A DNA stretch of 64,000 nt from Sphaerolaimus hirsutus (Eukaryota > Nematoda > Chromadorea > Monhysterida > Sphaerolaimidae). Under the pieces are notes generated by a model. The model was given only the letters and a program-made list of their open reading frames with translations, ran no database searches and had not been told where the DNA came from. Position 1 is the stretch's first letter. Every line of letters starts with the position of its first letter. The stretch covers positions 8,449,855 to 8,513,854 of the forward strand of contig OZ038455.1 of the NCBI GenBank assembly GCA_964036195.1, in the 5' to 3' direction. Below, one piece after another: positions 1 to 11,997 of the stretch. The position numbers were made by a program, and so were the translations under genes.

Positions 1-8
1 TTCTCGAA

Positions 9-1276
9 ATGGATGAATTTGGAGAAGAAAGTGATAGCGATTTTGATGAAGATTTCCCTGTTGAACATGAACAGATTGACACAGAAGATGCTTTTGAGGT
101 TGGCGACAATAATAATAATAATAATAATATTAACAATGTAAACATTACTTTGTCATAGCAACAACAAATTCATTTGTTTTCCATTTTCAGAACAATGATG
201 ATGATGAAACCAAGATGGCGACTGCGAACAACAAGTCTCGATTGCAAAGATCAAAGCGAGATCTGAAGGCTAGAGCAATGTACACAATTCAGAAACGACA
301 AACTTTCAACAGGCCAATAGAGATTAATACAGATTTGAATGAAGAAAAACTGAATGAAGGCCTTTTCAAAGTCAAACGAATTCTCACAAACAATGCATAC
401 AAGTTGCCAAGTGGATGGATAACACATGTCACCACCTCCCAACTTGATTATTGGCTATTGAAAAAGCTAAAAGAGACATTGATTTTACATGGAAAAATGT
501 CCACGACAGATGCAGCAGTTGTAGTTGCGGATATGATATTGGAGAATGAATCACCAATAGCTGGAGATGGGGGACGTACAAATGCACTACTATTTGAATC
601 AAGTGTTGAAACACCATCTCTGATTGGTGTGCGACGCTTTGCAATCAAGAATCCAGATCCCAATCTTGTGACTAGAATGTATTTAAGTGAAAACTTAGCG
701 GCTGAGCTCGGCTTTGTTACTGTAACATCTGGTGGCAACGTTCCAGCCAATCAGATTGATTGGCAAGATGCCGATAAAGTTCAGTACGGTTTCAGCAGTA
801 GGACAAGACGTATCTATGCAACAGTACCACATCAATTGAATCTGCGTCGACGTGTTCAAGTGCGCTGTGATAGTATAGAGCCCATGTGTTCAGTGTTTCA
901 ATCAGAGGAAAAACCGCTATTGGCTGTTTTCACATGGAAGCCAGCATTGCATACACCAGATAGTGGTTCTAATGCCTGGCTAGGCTCACGTCGAACATAT
1001 GTCTATGAACCACAAATACCACATTTTGTTCAGTTAAAACAGGTATGTTGATTTTTTCATTGCTTTTTATTATTATTATTATTATATTCAATGTATAATT
1101 ATAGATATTTATTTATTTATTTATTACAGACACCTACCAGTGGTTGTGAAAAAGGTCTCAAATTAACACTGCATAATCATTGGGGAAAACCATTCCGTGT
1201 TAATGGAATCGTTTTTGCAAGATGTGCCCTAACTGGTTCAGATGCAAGTGGCATGGCAGATACAAATTGGATTTGA
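9..1276 (+). CDS. Virus-like structural protein (partner of F54H12.2-type gene), 3 exons
   Basis: Exons 9-137, 191-1042 and 1130-1276 join in phase 0 through introns of 53 and 87 bp with GT-AG ends, giving about 375 aa. The N-terminus is acidic and Asn-rich (MDEFGEESDSDFDEDF, then a run of Asn encoded by an AAT microsatellite), followed by a basic segment and a long beta-rich region. The C-terminal pattern (GLKLTLHNHWGKPF then a short hydrophobic strand) recalls, from memory of the family, the companion protein encoded next to F54H12.2-type genes in virus-like animal elements, possibly a minor capsid protein. The frame is open upstream of the first ATG to the window edge, so the start could lie further left. 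Function is inferred from one weak resemblance and from the neighbouring gene at 2412. Codons are AT-rich, unlike the DMXL exons in the same window. Confidence 0.55.
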
Positions 1277-1463
1277 TCATTAGTCATTTTACTACATTTC
1301 TTCTTACTATTATTATGATTATTATTGTTATTGTTATTGTTATTGTTGTTGTTGTTATTGTTGGTCATTGTTTGTTGTAACTCACATAGGTGTTTTTTCT
1401 TTCATATATGCACATACATGCATACATGCATGCATAAATACATCATACATATACAATTTGCAG

Positions 1464-2055
1464 TAATCTAATACTACAATTTAACATTAAACTGGCTACA
1501 AGAAAACGACATTGTGGTCGACCTTCAAACTTTCTATCATCAACAGGTCACCAGACTACTAGCTGTAATTCATATTTACATTTTGCACCTTACGGTACAC
1601 ATTGGTTTGATAATATGGCCAATGTTCCAGATGGTGTTTTCACCAAGGAATATTGGGCTCAACAATTTGATGAAAATCGTGGCGATTTAGAATCTACAAA
1701 TAGAGATAAATGGTCTAGTGCTATGCTCGCTGAATTATCCTCTCAAAGATTGATAACACCAAGTAATTTGGATAAATCTGATGTGAACCTTCAACAACAA
1801 CAAGAACAATTTCAACGAGAAACAGGTGAACCTGCAGCTCCCGCTGGTGATTTACACTCACAAAAGCCACCAATTAATGGTACAAAAACAGAACGGCAGA
1901 CAGGTATAAAGAAAAATATCAGTAAAATTAATAATAATAAGCAACAAAAACAAGAGTCAATTCCATTAGTACAACCACCAAATCGTAATACTTGTAACAA
2001 TAAGCCTACGACTGCAAATACTGCTGGAATAACAGTTTCTACTGATTGGCTGTAA
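1464..2055 (+). CDS. Small hypothetical protein, probable exon with unresolved 5' end
   Basis: A frame is open from a possible acceptor (TTTGCAG ending at 1463) to the TAA at 2053-2055. The first in-frame ATG is at 1615, giving 146 aa. About 50 extra codons upstream are also open and include a basic stretch (LATRKRHCGRPSNFL), which suggests either a spliced upstream exon that I could not find or translation from 1615 only. The C-terminal half is Gln/Asn/Lys-rich and looks disordered. It sits between two virus-like structural genes on the same strand, 187 bp after the stop of the first if counted from the acceptor. I recognise no family. Confidence 0.45.
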
Positions 2056-2411
2056 TATTTAATAATAATATAATAAAACACAATGGTGATATTGATGTTT
2101 TTAATTATGATGCTTAAATTCATGTTTTTATGTTTATTAGTAAAAAGTTGTCTTGTAACGTTTTTTTATTGTTTCTGTTTTGTTTTACTATTTCTATTTC
2201 ATCGTTTGTTTTGTTATCAATGACTTAGTGAAATAAATTAATAAAAATAATAATAATTTGATTTGTTCACTTGTGCATACATGCAATGATTGTAATGAAG
2301 GTATTACATTCACATAATATTTAAGAAGTGATGATTTTCTATGTTTGTTATTTTCACTCATATGGAGTGAATAGTGATATAATCAACATAAAACAATAAA
2401 GCTATGCTATA

Positions 2412-4540
2412 ATGGCGTCAAATCAACCTGCACGAATTCTTAGTCCAAGAAAACAATTATTGGACAGTGGATCGCATTTATTGCCATGTCCACCAGAGTT
2501 TCGTCCAGGTGAGCGAAGTGATGTCTACTTATTTAACGATGTTTTCATACATTCATACATATATGCATATCAACAGATGCATTGCCTCCAACCCAAGCAT
2601 ATGTAAGTCACTGTGAACGAGAACAGCTCTTACAAATCAGCGAAGGAAGCGAAACATCTCCATGTGAGTGGAAAATTTTTATTTTTTGCTTGTTTTATTA
2701 TATTTATGTAAGTACAGTCTCAATATTGCAGATGTATTCACAACTGTTGCATCCAGCACTGGATTATTGGATTTTTCATCTTTAAATTTGCATGTGGTCA
2801 TGCGTGTCAAAACAAAAGATGGTCATCCCTTAAAAGAAAGTTATGAAGCAAACAATGTTTTTTCCACAGAAGCATTAACATTAAGAGACCAAATTGCATA
2901 TGTACCAAACCCATTGGAAAGTCTTTGGGATGGCATTGAGATTTTTCATAATTCATTACTCCTCAGTAGAGAATCACTTTATGGCAAGAAAGCGTATATA
3001 AAGAAATTATTACAAACAAGTGGTGTCTACCGAAGGACACAATTAGCAGCTAGTGGGTATGTAATTTTATCTCTTACTTAATAAAAAAATAAAAAACTTT
3101 TTTTAAATACATAGCTGGGTTGAAATGAACGATGAAGATGCCCCCATGGTGGAAACAAATTTATCGGAGTTTTATAAAAATAGATGTAAACCAGTATTTA
3201 AAACTCAAGAATTCTATGGCCGCTTGGCATTAGACTTTGGTGAACAGGCTAAGCCTTGGTTGGTTGTTTACTAAATATACATACTAATATTTTATATAGT
3301 CTTATTTTTTATTATAATTATAGGCATGCAGGGATGCAATTGACTATAGTTCTTAGAAGAGTCCCAGATATGTTAATGTTTGAGTCGTTTACAAGACCAA
3401 GTGATGACATAGCTAAACTACAGATTGAATTTGACACTTTGGAATTATCCGTGCGTAAAATACATCCAGTATGTTTCTTTTTTAGTTTTCATTCCTTATT
3501 GAACTGAAACAATTGAATGCGCATGCATACAGGTAACATCACTATCTATCGCACTGGCAGATCGTGTCAAAACACATGGCATTTATCACTCATTTCGCCA
3601 GTATAATGTGGGACAAATGTTTCTAACAGAAGGTGGGGGAAAGGGAAAAAAATATTTTTTTTTTAAATTTAAAAAACTTTTTTTTAAACTTTTTAAATTA
3701 TAGACAGAAAAGCAACATCTTCTGTAGTATGGCAAAAAAAATTTAAAAAAATTTTTTTAAAATTTTTTTTAAATTTTTTTTAAAATTACAGGCGCAAGAG
3801 CAGCACCTCCCATAGCTCTTGGGACTCAGGTTGGCAGGCTTCCAAGGGGGATAATAATCTGTATGAGTGCAATAGATTCAACCACCCCACAAGCTACAAA
3901 TAGAGCAAGACATAATTTTGTTCCTATGAGTATATCTGATCTTGCTGTTCAAATCGGCTCACGACTTTGTCCAAATCGCCCCTTACGATTTCAATGGGGA
4001 AAAATGGGTAGTTCAGATATATTCCGAGAGTGTTATGCACTAATGCAGGAGTGGACAAGTATTCAAAATGAGATTACAATGGAAAAGTTTGTAAACTGTC
4101 AGTTTTTTGTTTGTATAAGTCTATGCAATGACAAAGTTACAAGGTATGTTTTTTTCAATCTTTTTTGTATTTTTCAATTTTTAAAAACAACATGTTTAAT
4201 CTCATTATTTTGTTCAGCAATTCCTGGGAGGCATTAACGACTGGGGATGCATTTCTTAATTTAACTTTTTCAAGAGCTGTACCTCGAGGAGGGGTTATTT
4301 TGTTTATTATCTTAATTTTTTCAGATTATATTTATATATTTTAATTTTATTTTTTTATTCACAGGTGATCTTGTACACAATTATGGTCAATGATGCGTTT
4401 CTAAAAATAGGTAAAAAAAATAAAAAAATAAAAAAAAAAATTATTTTTTTTATTTTTTATTTTTTATTGTGTAAATATACTTATCTCATATCTTTTCAGA
4501 TGCAACAAATACAATTCACACTCAACAAGTACATTCATGA
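2412..4540 (+). CDS. F54H12.2-like capsid-type protein of a virus-like element, 10 exons
   Basis: Exons 2412-2508, 2577-2663, 2732-3056, 3115-3258, 3324-3468, 3533-3632, 3792-4143, 4218-4293, 4365-4410 and 4500-4540 all have GT-AG borders and compatible phases, giving 470 aa and a TGA at 4538-4540. The order of features matches the F54H12.2-like family as I know it: an N-terminal 'LPPTQ' segment, a strand block with 'HVVMRVKTKDG', a 'WDGIEIFHNSLLLS' block, an 'FYGRLALDFG' block, then a 'PNRPLRFQW...ECYALMQEW' block near the C-terminus. In nematodes F54H12.2 lies beside a Maverick integrase gene, so a capsid role is likely but inferred. Introns are 59-159 bp and extremely T- or A-rich. Nine introns in a virus-type gene suggest host adaptation or an element that replicates in the nucleus as DNA. 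Confidence 0.65.
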
Positions 4541-5236
4541 TTGTTATTGTGATTTTATTTTTAAATTGTTATTGTTTTTTATTATGATTTTAATTACTCA
4601 AACAAAGTTTTTTTTTATTTTAATTTTATTTGAATATCACCATGTCACCATAAAAAAGGCTGTCATCATGCTTAATAGTCTTGCAACAGATGTTATGAGC
4701 TGTAAGAACTGAGGGCGGTAGTGAAATGACTAATAGTTCATGTTTCGTTTCTGTTGTTGTGTATTTCCTTTTGTTTGTTAAGTATTTTGTTTTGTAGGAA
4801 CCCCAACTAGTGAATAAAAAAATAAGTGATTAAAAGTGAAAAATGCAGTGTAAAAATATAAATAAGTGAAGCCCCTCTGGGGTGAACATGTAAGAATACA
4901 AGCCTACAACTACATGTTTACAATGTGGACACTGTAGTACATGAAATGTATTTTGCTTGTACCATTATATATGATTATTGATGATAAAAAAATTGTATGC
5001 ATATAAAAAACACATAAATCATTTGTATATCACATGGTTATTATGTATATCACATGATTTTGCAGTTTTCCATGCATTGTTCCTGTCATTGTATCACATA
5101 GTTTTGCAATTTTCCATGCATTGCTCCTGTTTTACTACCATATGGCCTTCACAATCACAGTGAGCACACCGAATGAAGAAATGATGTGTTGCTCCCTTCG
5201 TATTGCAGAAGCTGTAATAATGTAATACATTTACAA
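4541..5236. other. Convergent intergenic region with AT-rich 3' ends
   Basis: This stretch lies between the stop of the plus-strand gene ending at 4540 and the stop of the minus-strand gene at 5237. It holds several AATAAA-like signals, T-runs, and two partly similar segments around 5030-5060 and 5090-5120 (TATCACATGATTTTGCAGTTTTCCATGC and its near copy). I see no coding potential beyond short AT-rich frames. Confidence 0.5.
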
Positions 5237-8200
5237 TTAATAATCAAAAATATCAAATAAATATAATAATAATAATAATAATAATAATAGAACTAGCCGA
5301 CAGTCTCGCCAAAACTCAAAGCCATTTGTATATGATGTGTCTGTTACATTTTCAGGTTCCCATTGAACATGACCAGTCATATTGGGATCAGTTGACCCAA
5401 TTCCCCTGGCATATGCAGAGCGCAATGGATACCTGGGTTCTTGATTTGGGTTAAAATGAAACTGTAACACTTCCACTATTTTTTTCTCAACTCTTTTCCA
5501 TTGTCTAATTTTTGCCATGATCAATCCATCCATATTCACATATTGAGACTCAGGCTTTCTCCAAAATGGCATTTCTGTTGGTGGTGGCATTAATGCTCTG
5601 TCATTGATCTTCTGTGCATCAGTCTGCTCAGATACTGATGGACAATGTGTTGCATTGATGTGTCTGTGGTGCATTTTTTGTACTACAATCATTCCAGCAA
5701 AAAGCTTGTGCAATTCAGCCATTGTTGTATCTCGTGGAATCTGTAAAAATACAATAAAAGTTATGATTTATGAGAGATAAATCACACATGAAACATACAT
5801 GTCCCGATGCCTGGATTTTGATTTGCTGTGTCTTTTGATCAATTACTGCTTGTATGATTGGAAGCTTATATACTGGATATGGTGGTTCTCCATGACCTCT
5901 CTTTGTAGCAACATACATTCTGAAATCATTCATTTTTCCTCCCCTTTCCTTGGTCAGACTTGACATTGATGATTGATCATTGACTGTTGGCGGAAGATCT
6001 ATAATCTGTCCATTTTCTGTTAAAAAACTTCTGTCCAGGTCAACTCCATTTAAATCTCGATTTCTTCTCAATGTCAATATAATTGGACTGTTGAAATTCA
6101 CTCTGTGTGTTGTTCCTGATATCGGACGTTGCAACCTTACTGGACAACCTGACCTCAAATGATCCGCGAAAAGTTTGGCCACAATATCTATATCTTCAAT
6201 TGTATCCTGTTGCATGTGCACTCTGCCCATGTTTCCTGGCAACTCCCATTGTACTCTCCATTGAAAAATTGGCAAATTCAAATTCTGGTCTTTATTCATT
6301 TCTGCCAAATTGAATTCTACTGCATATGAATTTTGCATCACTTGATGTTTGATACTTGCCAAAGTAAGTGCCATAAAGATATTTTCAGCTTTTTCTGACA
6401 GTATTGCCACATTTTGTTCTGCTCTACCAATGGCAACTTCACATTCAATTCTCCAGCGAGTGAATTCATAAAGTTGATCAGCATTTCGTCCCTTTTGTTG
6501 TGGCCTAGTAGCTTTCTTTTTATTCTGTGTTGATGTATCCTGAGCATTTGCAGTTGTTGATACCACTTTCTCAGCTGTGTACATTGGTGGAGTACTGATC
6601 ACTTCTACTGATGTCTCCATTGATGATGATGATGATGATGCTTGCATTTTATCCTTGACCGTTGTCTCTGTTTGTGCTGGCTGTAGTGTTGCTGATGATA
6701 TAACTGAAAACTTGCCTGTATTCAAGCCCCACTTTAAAAATGCATTTATATTCTTCTTGACAAACTCATGTTCTATTTCTGCTGAACTGCTTCTGGCCAT
6801 CCAAGCTTCTTTCTCGCCACCTGACGCAGCTGGTCGGTCATTTTCGGCAAAACACCTGCGATTGGGTCCAACTGAAGCAGATCGCAAATTGCACTTTCCT
6901 CTGCTCCTCGAACAAGAGAACTCATGTCCGATTCCGGGCATAGCCCTCGTGTTGAATGACTCGATGCTTTCACGCTCATTACTGACAGGGCATCCAGTTC
7001 TGTCATTGCCTGGTATTCCTTCATTGATGGATCGTTTCTGATCATTTCTGATAGTTTTCTCAGTGCTGGCAGATTCAAGCGCCGGCGTGCAATCTGTCTC
7101 AGGCGTGCACACATCTCTAATGGTGTATCTGGATCCATTTGCAGCATTTCCTTTATTTTTGCTGTTTCCACTGGTAGATTTTCCATATCCAGAAGAAAGT
7201 TGTTGTCTGCTAGAGCTTCTTGTCGTACTTTCTGTGTCATGTTTATTGGACTGCACATCACCACCACATCCTCCATATTTTGTTGATTTGTCTCTTCCAT
7301 CTTTGAGCTCTTTGAGGATTCTTTGCATGTTTTCTCGTCGTCTTGCTGCAAGCAGTTCATTGCATTGTTTTTCTCTACCTGTCTTAATTCTGCACTCATC
7401 TTCGTACTTCTTAGCATCATTGTCTGTGGGGATGGTGATTGTGATGTGCTGCTGTTGAGATTCCTGTCGCTTTCGTTCTTGCACTCTCTTTTCCCATGCT
7501 TCTTTAGCCTCATGTCCCTGTTTACTGCTGAACGATTCCTGTCTATCTGTCTCACTGGCGAAAACAACCGTCGCTGGGCGAATGTTTTCGAGCTGTTGCT
7601 TTGAAAGTGTTGTCCTCCTTGCTGTTCTGGTGCTTTGATTGCATTTGTCACATTTCCTTCTACCATTGAGCTGTTGACTGTCATCTCTGGTGTTGTTTTG
7701 ACTGATTCTTTCAGCTGTTTCTGTTTCTGTTTCTGTTCTTGCTCCACATTCTGTGCATTGATCTTCTGTAGTAGCTGTTCTGACCTCTCTATGCCTTCCA
7801 ATGCTTTCTGACGAATCTTCTTCATCTCGTTTTCTGCTTCCTCCATTGATTGTTGTTGTTGCTGTTGTTGTTGTTGTTGTTCTTGGTCTTGTTCGTGCTG
7901 CTGTTGTTGTTGTTGTTGTTGTTGTTGTTCTTGGTCTTGTTCGTGCTGCGCTTCCATCTCTTCCCACATCTCCTCTATGCTTGACAACTCGTCCAATTCC
8001 GATACTGTCTCTACTGTTTCTGGTCTCTTTTGACACTGGTTCTCTGATGCCTGTATTGCTTCCTCTACCTTCTGTAGAGCAGCTTCTGCTTGCTGACGTA
8101 GCTGTTCGGCCTGCTCCGAAATTTTGTCTAGTAGAATATCTCTTGCTTCTATCTGACTCTGTGCATACGCCATTGGTGTCATTTCTTGTAGTACTGGACT

Positions 8201-10107
8201 GTGATGAGTTGGTGTCAGTAGATACTCTACCGCTGACCTCTGAAAAACAACAGTACAATTTAGATATACATATGCATTCATAATCAAAAACATTCCAGAC
8301 AATTAATATCACTATAATCAAATTATTATTATTATTATTTAATTAACAAACCCTGTCGATCCTGGTTACTGATTCTGGAATTGTGGACTGACTGCATTCC
8401 ACTTGTGTTGACATCATACCATTCATTGCATGATCTTTGTCCTGGGTAACTTTCATCTGATCTTGCATCTCTGTGTCCTTGGCATTTGGAATATCCATCT
8501 GAGAAAAAATAATTAAATAAATAAATAAATGAATAAGTAAATAAAAAGTTTAAAGCTTAAACTATCATCTTGAACTCACCAGTGACATTTTTGGCTGATT
8601 CTGTTGATGTGGTGCTGCTAGACAATCGTTCCACTTTCTTTTCTGAGGACACATTTTTGTCATTGTTGTTGTTGTAGTTGTCTGCACTTGTCCAGGTTCT
8701 AGTGATGTAGAAGTCTCTTGATGACTCTTTACAATGCTCATAAGCTCTTTTCTCCCCTATATCAGTAATTGCCACAATATAATTCAGTAATGGAATAGTA
8801 TAATCAACACTAAATCAATTAATTCTAACCAGATATGGCGACACTGAACGGGTCCTTTGAAACCTTTGCATGCTTCCTTGACTGTTTTGATTCATCTGAT
8901 TCACTATAATTGACATTTCTGGACCTGCGGCGTAAGTGTTGATATGGTGCAGTGCCATATTTTGTTTTAGATTCAATAGTTGATCCAGTGCGACTGTGGT
9001 CAGTAGTGATATTGGTATTGATGCTGCTATCTGTGATGATCGGAAATGTGTCTTCACTTGAAATGCTGTAGTTGATGCCAATGTTGGTACTGTTGCCGTC
9101 GTCAAATCTGCAGACAAAAATAAATATATGAATGAATTACTCAAATTGGAAAGTATGAAATAATTAAGAACCAACTTTGCTGCCTGTGATGAGTTTCTCT
9201 TGTTTGATGTTTCATCCACCACACAAATTTGAAGCTCTTGATCCAAAAATGAAGGCTTCTTAGGTGCTTCTAATTTTCTTTCTGCTTCTTCTTGATTTTT
9301 CTTTTGTTGAGCACGAGCACGAGCACGGCCACGACCACAGCCTCCTATACGCTTCTCAGAACAGCTGGAATCCACTTTTACTGTCTCCTCTCTATCTCTA
9401 GACACAGTGCTGACCAGCGACTTGACAATTGACGATGGAGTGCAGGATTCACCTGTAAACATATAATATTTATTTGTTTCCAGATATCCCATCCTAAAGA
9501 GAATTTCATGTACTCAAAAAAGAAAACAAAATTCATGGACAAACCAGATTTGCAGAATGTAGACTTGAATCCTGATCCGGCTGTGTCACTGTCAATAAGT
9601 GAATCAATTGAACAAGTAGTAGCTGTCGAATCACTGACTTTGTTGTGGGCGGTACTGTCGGCTCTTCTAGAGATGTTGTTGTCAGTGCTGAGGGTGTTCT
9701 GCTCTCTACTGGTACAGTCACTGGTGTCTCGTTCACTATATTGTTCTGCCTGGCTAGCCTAAAAAATACAATGACAATTTCTTTATATAACACCAGAAAA
9801 TAAATAAAAAAGTTCTGAAACATGTAGTAAAGCATACCTTTTTTGAGCTGCCTGCTTCTTTAGCTGTCTTTGTTTTTTGTTTGCCAGTTTGAATAGCTGT
9901 AACTGTGCCAAATAGTAAATTCTGTTGCTCGAATGACTCTTTAAACTGTTGAATTATATGCTTAGCATTGATATCTCCCTCAAAATGTAGAAAATCAAAA
10001 TTTGGTCCCTTTTCTGAACTGTTGTTTGAATTCTGTCGATTTTCCAGGCTGACCAGACATGCAGACAGACAAATAAAAGTGAATAGAGTGGCTGTAGAGC
10101 ACTTCAT
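5237..10107 (-). CDS. Giant secreted Ser/Thr/Asn-rich protein, 8 exons (frame A)
   Basis: Reading down the minus strand, exons 10107-9838, 9758-9545, 9452-9176, 9107-8830, 8756-8580, 8498-8352, 8239-5799 and 5740-5237 join with GT-AG borders and matching phases (0,1,2,1,1,1,0), about 1,435 aa. The start is MKCSTATLFTFICLSACLVS, a clear signal peptide. Exons 1-5 are Ser/Thr/Asn-rich with many NxS/T sites. Exon 7 contains an Arg/Thr repeat, a basic helical stretch (KEAWEKRVQERKRQ) and, after about position 6770, a folded-looking domain with conserved-type patterns (FQWRVQWELPGNMGRVHMQQ). The last exon ends in a hydrophobic Leu run coded by a TTA microsatellite, which may be a membrane tail or simply read-through. 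A 1.6-kb part overlaps frame B (next entry). I recognise no family. An alternative model ends exons 1-5 as a separate gene. Confidence 0.55.
6773..8498 (-). CDS. Overlapping coiled-coil protein in a second frame (frame B), 2 exons
   Basis: Exon 8498-8352 starts exactly with ATG at its first base after the acceptor and reads MDIPNAKDTEMQDQMK. It joins 8239-6773 in phase 0, giving about 537 aa ending in TAG. The product has a charged helical N-terminal half (ISEQAEQLRQQAEAALQKVE), two Gln-rich repeats beginning HEQDQEQQQ, and two C-terminal copies of a short helical motif (CARLRQIARRRLNLP and TDQLRQVARKKLGWP) separated by about 90 residues. All of this DNA is also open in frame A. Frame B may be expressed from its own promoter or by alternative splicing. 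A 47-bp GT-AG intron near 6780-6830 could instead join frame B to the C-terminal domain of frame A. No family recognised. Confidence 0.5.
8323..8338. repeat. (ATT)n microsatellite in intron
   Basis: Short trinucleotide run in the 112-bp intron between the two exons shared by frames A and B. Similar AAT/ATT runs lie at about 109-130, 1069-1085 and 5265-5290, so this microsatellite class is common in the cluster. Confidence 0.7.
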
Positions 10108-10364
10108 GTGATAGCTTTTATTTCTTCTGAAAAAATAAATGTTTGATATAAAAAGATTGTCATGATAAAACACAGAGTTAAATCTAGGACAATCACTATT
10201 TAGTGGACTTGAGTATATTGGACACAGGAAGATAGTAAGAGCATAATACTCATGGTTTCAACATGGACTTCTTACCAGCTTCTAGTGTCTTGTATACAAC
10301 TCTAAGCCCTTCCAAACTGTAGTAGAGATTGAGTATAATTTAGAAGAATTTTAGTTGAATTATA

Positions 10365-10800
10365 ATAGTCAAACCAAACCGAAGGTATGAAGTGAACCCT
10401 GCTAGTAGTACCCTTTTCAATATAAAAAATACTAAACAACCGAACTGAAGGTGTATAGTTAACTCTGCTAGTAACACTCTTTTTCAAAATGCAAAACATC
10501 GTAAAATCAAACCGAAGGTGTGAAGTGAATCCTGCTAGTAGTACCCTTTTCAATATATAGATTATTATACAACTGAGCTGAACTGAAGGTGTGTAGCTAA
10601 CTCTGCTAGTAGTACCATTTTTCAAGATATTTAATACTAAAAAGACCGAACTGAAGGTGTGAGATAAACCCTGCTAGTAACACCCTTGTTTTCAGATTGA
10701 AAAAATACTGTAAAATCGAACTGAAGATGTGAAGTGATCCCTGCCAATAGAGTCATTTTCAAGATATGAAATGCAGCAAAGCCAAACTGAAGGTGTGGAG
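10365..10800. repeat. Tandem repeat, about 62-66 bp unit, ~7 copies
   Basis: Units share a core reading 'GAACTGAAGGTGTG' then 'CTGCTAGTAGTACCC' then 'TTTTCAATAT'. They vary by small indels and substitutions, so this is an old array. It lies just upstream of the start of the giant minus-strand gene, on its 5' side. Confidence 0.75.
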
Positions 10801-10803
10801 TGT

Positions 10804-11035
10804 GTGAAATTTTTCGGTGAGGGGGGAGGGGGGTTCAAACCCCATGAGCTGGATGTTTAATTTTTTCGGTGGGGGGGTTCTGACCCCATGAGCCGGAGTT
10901 TGAAATTGTTTTCGATGGGTCACAAAGTCCGACTCATCGAAAACAATTTCAAACTCCGACTCATGGGGTCAGAACCCCCCCCCATCGAAAAAAATTAAAC
11001 GTCCAGCTCATGGGGTTTGAACCCCCCTCCCCCCA
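10804..11035. repeat. Foldback with arms of about 100 bp
   Basis: The left arm (ATTTTTCGGTGAGGGGGGAG, CCCCATGAGCTGGA, TTTGAAATTGTTTTCGATG) is repeated in reverse complement after a spacer near 10920-10935. The transcript would form a long hairpin. G-runs on one arm pair with C-runs on the other. Confidence 0.8.
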
Positions 11036-11639
11036 CCCACACTTAAAAATTGATATGAAATTGTTGAAATAAATAAATAGTGAATAAATACACCCCCCCA
11101 TATCATACGTCTAAAAAACGTCCAACTGAAGCATAAAAAAATGCGCTGGAATGTGAATAAATATGGTCCCCTTATTATACATTTAAAAAACGTTCAACTG
11201 AAACATAAATAAAATGCTGGAATGTTTGCCGGAAAGCCCGCTAAAATGTCTCAACTAGTCAACACAAAGTGGGGGAAAAAGGTTAAAAATGTCATACCAA
11301 AGTGTATCCAAAACAATTTTTTGGCATTCGATCTTTCATATAACGAAAATTAAAAAAACAGCGACAGTCTAATTTCGATTTTCACATTCTATTAAAGTCC
11401 TATTTATCGTTAATCTACTATTTACATGCAGGTGGATCAAAATGAAAATCTGGGCTTATACGCTGGCATTTTACCTCGTTTTTGGCTAGTTTTATTGTAT
11501 AATATTTTGAAATTTGATTTGAGGAAAGTGACCTTGAATTTAAGAAAAAAACTTCGAATGCCAAAAAATTGTTCTGAGAATATCCGGAAAATAACAGTTG
11601 ACACATTACAACACGTATTTAGTTGTATCATTTCAACGG

Positions 11640-11869
11640 ACATGATACTCTGCCATTACACTAACTTAGGTCTCACGTTGGAAGCGTGCCAATGGTGATA
11701 AAGTGTGTGTACAAAAGGTGAAAAAATCATTGTTGTAATTAAGTGAACGTCTAGTGTGAAAACCGATGACTTTTTTCAATTTTTTTATGGAAATCGCACA
11801 TGTAAAAAAATCATTGGCACGCTTCCAGCGGGGGACCACGCGTGCAGGGTGTAAAGTGACTGGAGTATA
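11640..11869. mobile_element. TATACTC-type miniature element, copy 1 (left end degenerate)
   Basis: Contains GATACTCTGCC at the left, the internal pair 'GGAAGCGTGCCAATG' and 'CATTGGCACGCTTCCAG', and ends GGGTGTAAAGTGACTGGAGTATA. Other copies are at 13393, 26338, 61124 and 62319. The TA at the termini suggests a TA target site of Tc1/mariner type, which is an inference. Confidence 0.7.
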
Positions 11870-11997
11870 CTAATGACTTGTCAGATGTCAATCAAGATCA
11901 AACAAAAATGAAACTTTAGCATTGAATTAAGTTAAATGTAGATGACAGACAAAAAATGTAAATGTAAAATCAAAATACCCATTACGCAGCCTACCAT

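Noticed and set aside
4365-4712. 115-aa ORF at the end of the capsid-type gene
   Set aside because: It reads through an intron; the spliced model with exons 4365-4410 and 4500-4540 keeps phase and ends at a TGA.
7801-8283. Valine-rich plus-strand ORF opposite the Gln repeats
   Set aside because: Antisense of CAG/CAA repeats; the minus-strand frames explain the openness better.
10302-10625. Minus-strand 107-aa ORF in the tandem array
   Set aside because: Encoded by the 62-66 bp tandem repeat; no start context or splice support.
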